The position numbers were made by a program, and so were the translations under genes. Shown here piece by piece: positions 60,838 through 64,000 of a stretch of 64,000 bases of DNA; the first letter of the stretch is position 1, and every line of letters starts with the position of its first letter. This DNA comes from Symmetrospora coprosmae (lineage: Eukaryota > Basidiomycota > Cystobasidiomycetes > Symmetrosporaceae), in NCBI GenBank assembly GCA_008802785.1, contig VUYT01000032.1:62001-126000 (forward strand), written 5' to 3'. Below the pieces are notes generated by a model. It had not been told where the DNA came from, did no database searches, and saw only the letters and a list, made by a program, of their open reading frames with translations.

Positions 60838-62619
60838 TCACAGGGTGCCCTCGAAGTCGAGAACAACCGGGACGTGATCCGATGCGCCATAGCTGTAATC
60901 GTCGGACAAGGAGCAGGGTCAATTGGGGCTGCCTGCGCCATGTTGGCGGAAAGCACGCACCACTCGTGTCGAATCTCACAGAACTTTGCAAGGTCCGCAA
61001 TGCGCTTCGATAGGACGAATGAGTCCAGCCTCCACCCTGTCAATGTGGGAGACCCCGCGTAAGCGGCCACATCAGCCCAGCTCGCTATCGGCACACGCGC
61101 CTAGTCAGTCTGAATCGGAGCACGGAAAAAAGCGTACCGATGCCCTTCTCACGGCACTTGAAACGGTAGCTGTAGTACGTGTACTGCCCCACGGCGTCGG
61201 GGTGCTTCGCGCGCCAGACGTCGACGAGCGGCCCGTGCCCGCTTCCCTCGGCCGGGTTGAGCTGCGCGTTGTATCCGTCCTGCTCGTCTTGCGTGTAGCC
61301 CTGCAATGCCAAATGCCCGAGCACGCGCGTGGCATGAGCGCAGCCCAGCACGAATGACACAGGTCATGCGCTCGTTGGCGCTACAACAGAAGGAAGACCC
61401 ACGGGCGTCTTGTTCCAGTTGGGCTTTGCGTGCCGGATGTCCTTTTCCGTCGGCGCGACGTTGAAATCGCCTGCCCAGATGACGGGCTTCTTGGCGTCGA
61501 GCTCGCGCAGGTACTGCTCAAACGCAGTATTCCACTCTTTCTTGTAGTCCATGTTCTGCGTGCATAGTCCCCATGCAGGAAGTGGTGTAAGCTTGGCCGG
61601 CCAACATGTGAAGCGGGAACAGCGGATCGAGTATGGATCACCGCACCTTCAGCTTGTCGCCGGCGTTGGGGACATACGTAGCCAGTAGATAGTGTTTCTC
61701 GAATTCCCTGAGGACAGCGCGACGTGCCATCAGCCTGCTTGCTTCCTCTCGCTGCGCTTGGTAGACCCGACATTGCTGCACAATCTGCGGGCATTGGCCA
61801 CTCACAGAGTAATGCATCTCCCCTTGGTAGCGTCAAGATCTAGTGTCGGGAGACCAATGACGACTCTCTGTGGCTTGACCTTCGAAAAGACGGCAGTTCC
61901 GGCATAGCCTTTCTTTGGATCGGAGCCCCAGATGCGGTGCTGTGCGCGGAGCAAGGGATCGCTCATCAGTAAAAGCGCTCGACCGTGTCAGCGTAGCTTT
62001 GAGAAGTTGCCAACGCACTGGATACTTGCTCTTCAAGAGCTCGTTCTCGACCTCCTTGTCGGCCTTGGTCTCGGTCAGGACCAGAATGTCCGGGTCCTCT
62101 GCCCGAACGTAGAATTCGAAACCCTGTCGAGGCAGCGTTGGAGTGAGGGAACATCGTCGATAAGCAAGCCGGGCAGAAAGTGCGGCATGTGTGCGCACCT
62201 TTTTCAAGCAGGAGTTCAGCCCGCAGACTACGATGGACTGGAACGTCAGTGAACCGGATACGGGCTGCAGCGCAGACAGATAGCGCACCGTTCCAGCAGC
62301 TCAGGCGCGTGGTTCCTTCTGCTTTAGAGCTCAGCTTGAGCTCGATAGGAAAGGTCGTGTTGGTGGGGAGGGATGCATCGAGCGGTTGGACGGGCTCTTT
62401 CGCCGCGGCGGCCTTCTTTGGCTTCTTGGGTTTTGACGAAGAGGCAGCAGCCTCGTCCTCCTCGTCGTCGTCATCTTTGTCGAAAGTTGTGTTGACGCCT
62501 GCAGGCGCTTTGCCCTTGCTCTTGCGCTGCGGCTTCTGCTGCTGCTCGTTGTCGTCGACGTCGGACTCTGGCGCGGAAGCCGTTGTGGCTTTCCTCTTTG
62601 TGGAGCTCCGGGGCGGCAT
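60838..62619 (-). CDS. AP endonuclease of the ExoIII/APE1 family
   Basis: Nine exons in phase: 62289-62619, 62199-62227, 62019-62123, 61806-61939, 61647-61707, 61403-61555, 61138-61300, 60961-61036, 60838-60892; 368 residues. Cleaves DNA 5' to abasic sites in base-excision repair, in the nucleus. Catalytic residues are all visible: Glu138 in LVLTETKADKE, Asp250 and Asn252 in IWAGDFNVAPTEKDI, GWRLDSFVLSKRI, and His357 in YGASDHVPVVLDFEG. The first ~90 residues are a Lys/Ser/Asp-rich tail with basic clusters (KPQRKSKGKAP, SKPKKPKKAAAAK) that look like nuclear signals, as in animal APE1. It lacks the long C-terminal zinc-finger extension of Apn2-type proteins. Confidence 0.93.
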
Positions 62620-62911
62620 GCTGGAGAGTGGGCGGTGGTGTGAAAGTGTGTATGTCCTAAGGGGAGATGTGAAGCTGCTGGTCGTTGGCGAGTGCGGATG
62701 GAGGAGGAAGACGGGGACGGGCGAAGCTGGAGGAGGAGGAGAAGGAGTGACGCGCCGGCCGGAGGAGGACGACGACGACGACGCGTTTAGGGGACAAGGC
62801 TGCTGCCCTTCTACTCTGACTTGACCAAGAACGGTAGGGCAGGAGGGACAATACTTTGGCGTCAGTCTAGGTGAAAAGATATATCAACGCTCACACAGCG
62901 CTGCCGACGCC
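62620..62911. promoter_or_regulatory. Shared upstream region, AP endonuclease and the right-edge gene
   Basis: 292 bp between divergent start codons, with a GAC-repeat near 62765-62785. No motif identified. Confidence 0.35.
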
Positions 62912-64000
62912 ATGCAATCTTCAGGTCAGAGCCAGAGCCAGGGACGGGCCTCCGGTGGTGGTGGCACTGGAGGAGGGCGCCGAAGGGTGGCAGCGGCGAA
63001 CATGGGCAACGATGATGGAGGCGATGAATGGGGAGGAGGAGCAGCAGCAGCAGACGATGACTGGGGAGTTGGCACTGGTGGAGGCGACAACGGCGGTGAC
63101 AGTGGCGGCAGCGGGACGAGCATGGCCACGCAGCAGGTCCTCATCAAGAATCTCCTCGGTGCGCGCGCGTGCAGCGTCGTCTCCGCCTTTTGGCATGGAG
63201 GATCGTCTGTCAAAGCACATCTGGACAACACTGACTGACCGAGCAGGAGGACTCTCTCGTGTCCTGCGGCTCGTCCCAATAACAGACAAGGCTCAGCGAG
63301 CTACCAAAAAGATCCACCGGGACCTCGAGAGCGCAAAGGAGGCCGTCTTTGCCACCGCAGAGACCGAGGTCGACGACATGCTCGAAGCCATCGACGAGGA
63401 CCTGTGCGCGTGCTCATACCTATACTGACGACCCTTTCGGAGATCGGCATGGCATGGCATGGCATGGCTGACCCTCTCATGCGCTTCCTTCCTTGCTTCC
63501 TCCGTGTAACCTGGCGCCCGGATACATCTCCCCACACTCCAGCGATGAGAGGCTCCTGCACATCGAGAAGCTGGTCAACGCAAGCCATGCCCTGCACACA
63601 AAAGCAGCCGACTACCAGTCTACGGCGGTCGAGGAGCTGCTCGCCCAGCTCTCCCTTGGGCTGAAGGAGCACATGCAGACGTACAACCCAGAGAGCGAGA
63701 CGAGGCAGAACCCTAAGAAGCGTGGGCGGACTGCATCACATCGCCTTGCATGCACACGTTCCCCGCGGCTGACCAATGGCAGCTCACGCTGGCCCACTTA
63801 CAGATGTAGGCAACAGGACCAAGCACGCCAAGCTGCTCTCGAGGAAGGCGGCCATGGTCGCCGTCAAGGAGAAGGCGCAGAGCAAGCGCGAGGAGCAGGT
63901 GCGTGTCGCGTCAATGCTGACGTGTGTTGGTCTGACTCGCAATGCCTCGCTGACGTCTCGCTTCTCCACGCGAACCCGCATCCCCGCTGAACCCGCAGAT
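62912..64000 (+). CDS. Unknown coiled-coil protein, truncated by the window edge
   Basis: Exons 62912-63158, 63247-63403, 63543-63721, 63804-63898 are in phase, and an acceptor at 63997-63998 opens the next exon at the window edge. The first ~65 residues are Gly/Asp/Ala-rich; then TQQVLIKNLLGGLSRVLRLV, ATKKIHRDLESAKEAVFATA, DMLEAIDEDLDERLLHIEKL and AVEELLAQLSLGLKEHMQTY, a helical region, followed by a basic segment (VGNRTKHAKLLSRKAAMVAV). I do not recognise the family. The helical layout would fit a structural or kinetochore-type protein, but that is a guess. Confidence 0.65.

Overview
The window looks like nuclear DNA of a basidiomycete fungus. Genes are GC-rich and cut by many short introns (mostly 45-110 nt, GT(A/G)NGT donors, a CTGAC-like branch site near the acceptor). 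The gene set includes DUF6533-like membrane proteins (a basidiomycete family), a fungal phytochrome, an animal-like SERCA calcium pump, a single-chain acetyl-CoA carboxylase and fungal mitochondrial ribosomal proteins. The class cannot be fixed from sequence alone; Ustilaginomycotina is a guess. Gene models were built by hand: for nearly every gene all splice sites are GT-AG and all exon phases add up, and exceptions are stated.

Layout. 0.5-2.9 kb: a conserved fungal protein with a Gln/Pro-rich tail. 3.9-13.2 kb: a tandem array of five DUF6533-like seven-helix proteins on the + strand. 13.5-17.4 kb (-): a CUE/CCCH/DUF1771/Smr protein. 18.7-26.5 kb (-): acetyl-CoA carboxylase in ten exons. 27.2-33.7 kb (-): a phytochrome histidine kinase with response regulator. 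34.6-36.9 kb (+): eIF2B beta. 37.1-39.3 kb: a head-to-head pair of a coiled-coil protein and a probable mitochondrial basic protein. 39.4-42.1 kb: two almost identical 410-bp direct repeats enclosing two small divergent genes of unknown function; the right-hand repeat is the 3' end of a WS/DGAT-type acyltransferase gene (41.9-44.0 kb, -). 44.3-49.0 kb (+): two tandem MFS transporters, the first sharing a 224-bp promoter gap with the acyltransferase. 49.6-51.1 kb: a secreted-protein gene and an 81-residue protein gene. 51.6-55.2 kb (-): SERCA. 55.4-64.0 kb: housekeeping genes, mostly head-to-head (mL60, CMS1, SPC24, a small secreted protein, mS33, an AP endonuclease, and an unfinished gene at the right edge).

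Most of the window is core metabolism and information processing. The accessory parts are the 7TM array, the repeat-flanked two-gene cassette, and the acyltransferase/MFS group, which could form a small lipid-product and export unit. The cassette and the 7TM array are the best candidates for something undescribed. No transposase, reverse transcriptase, CRISPR array, tRNA or rRNA gene was recognised.
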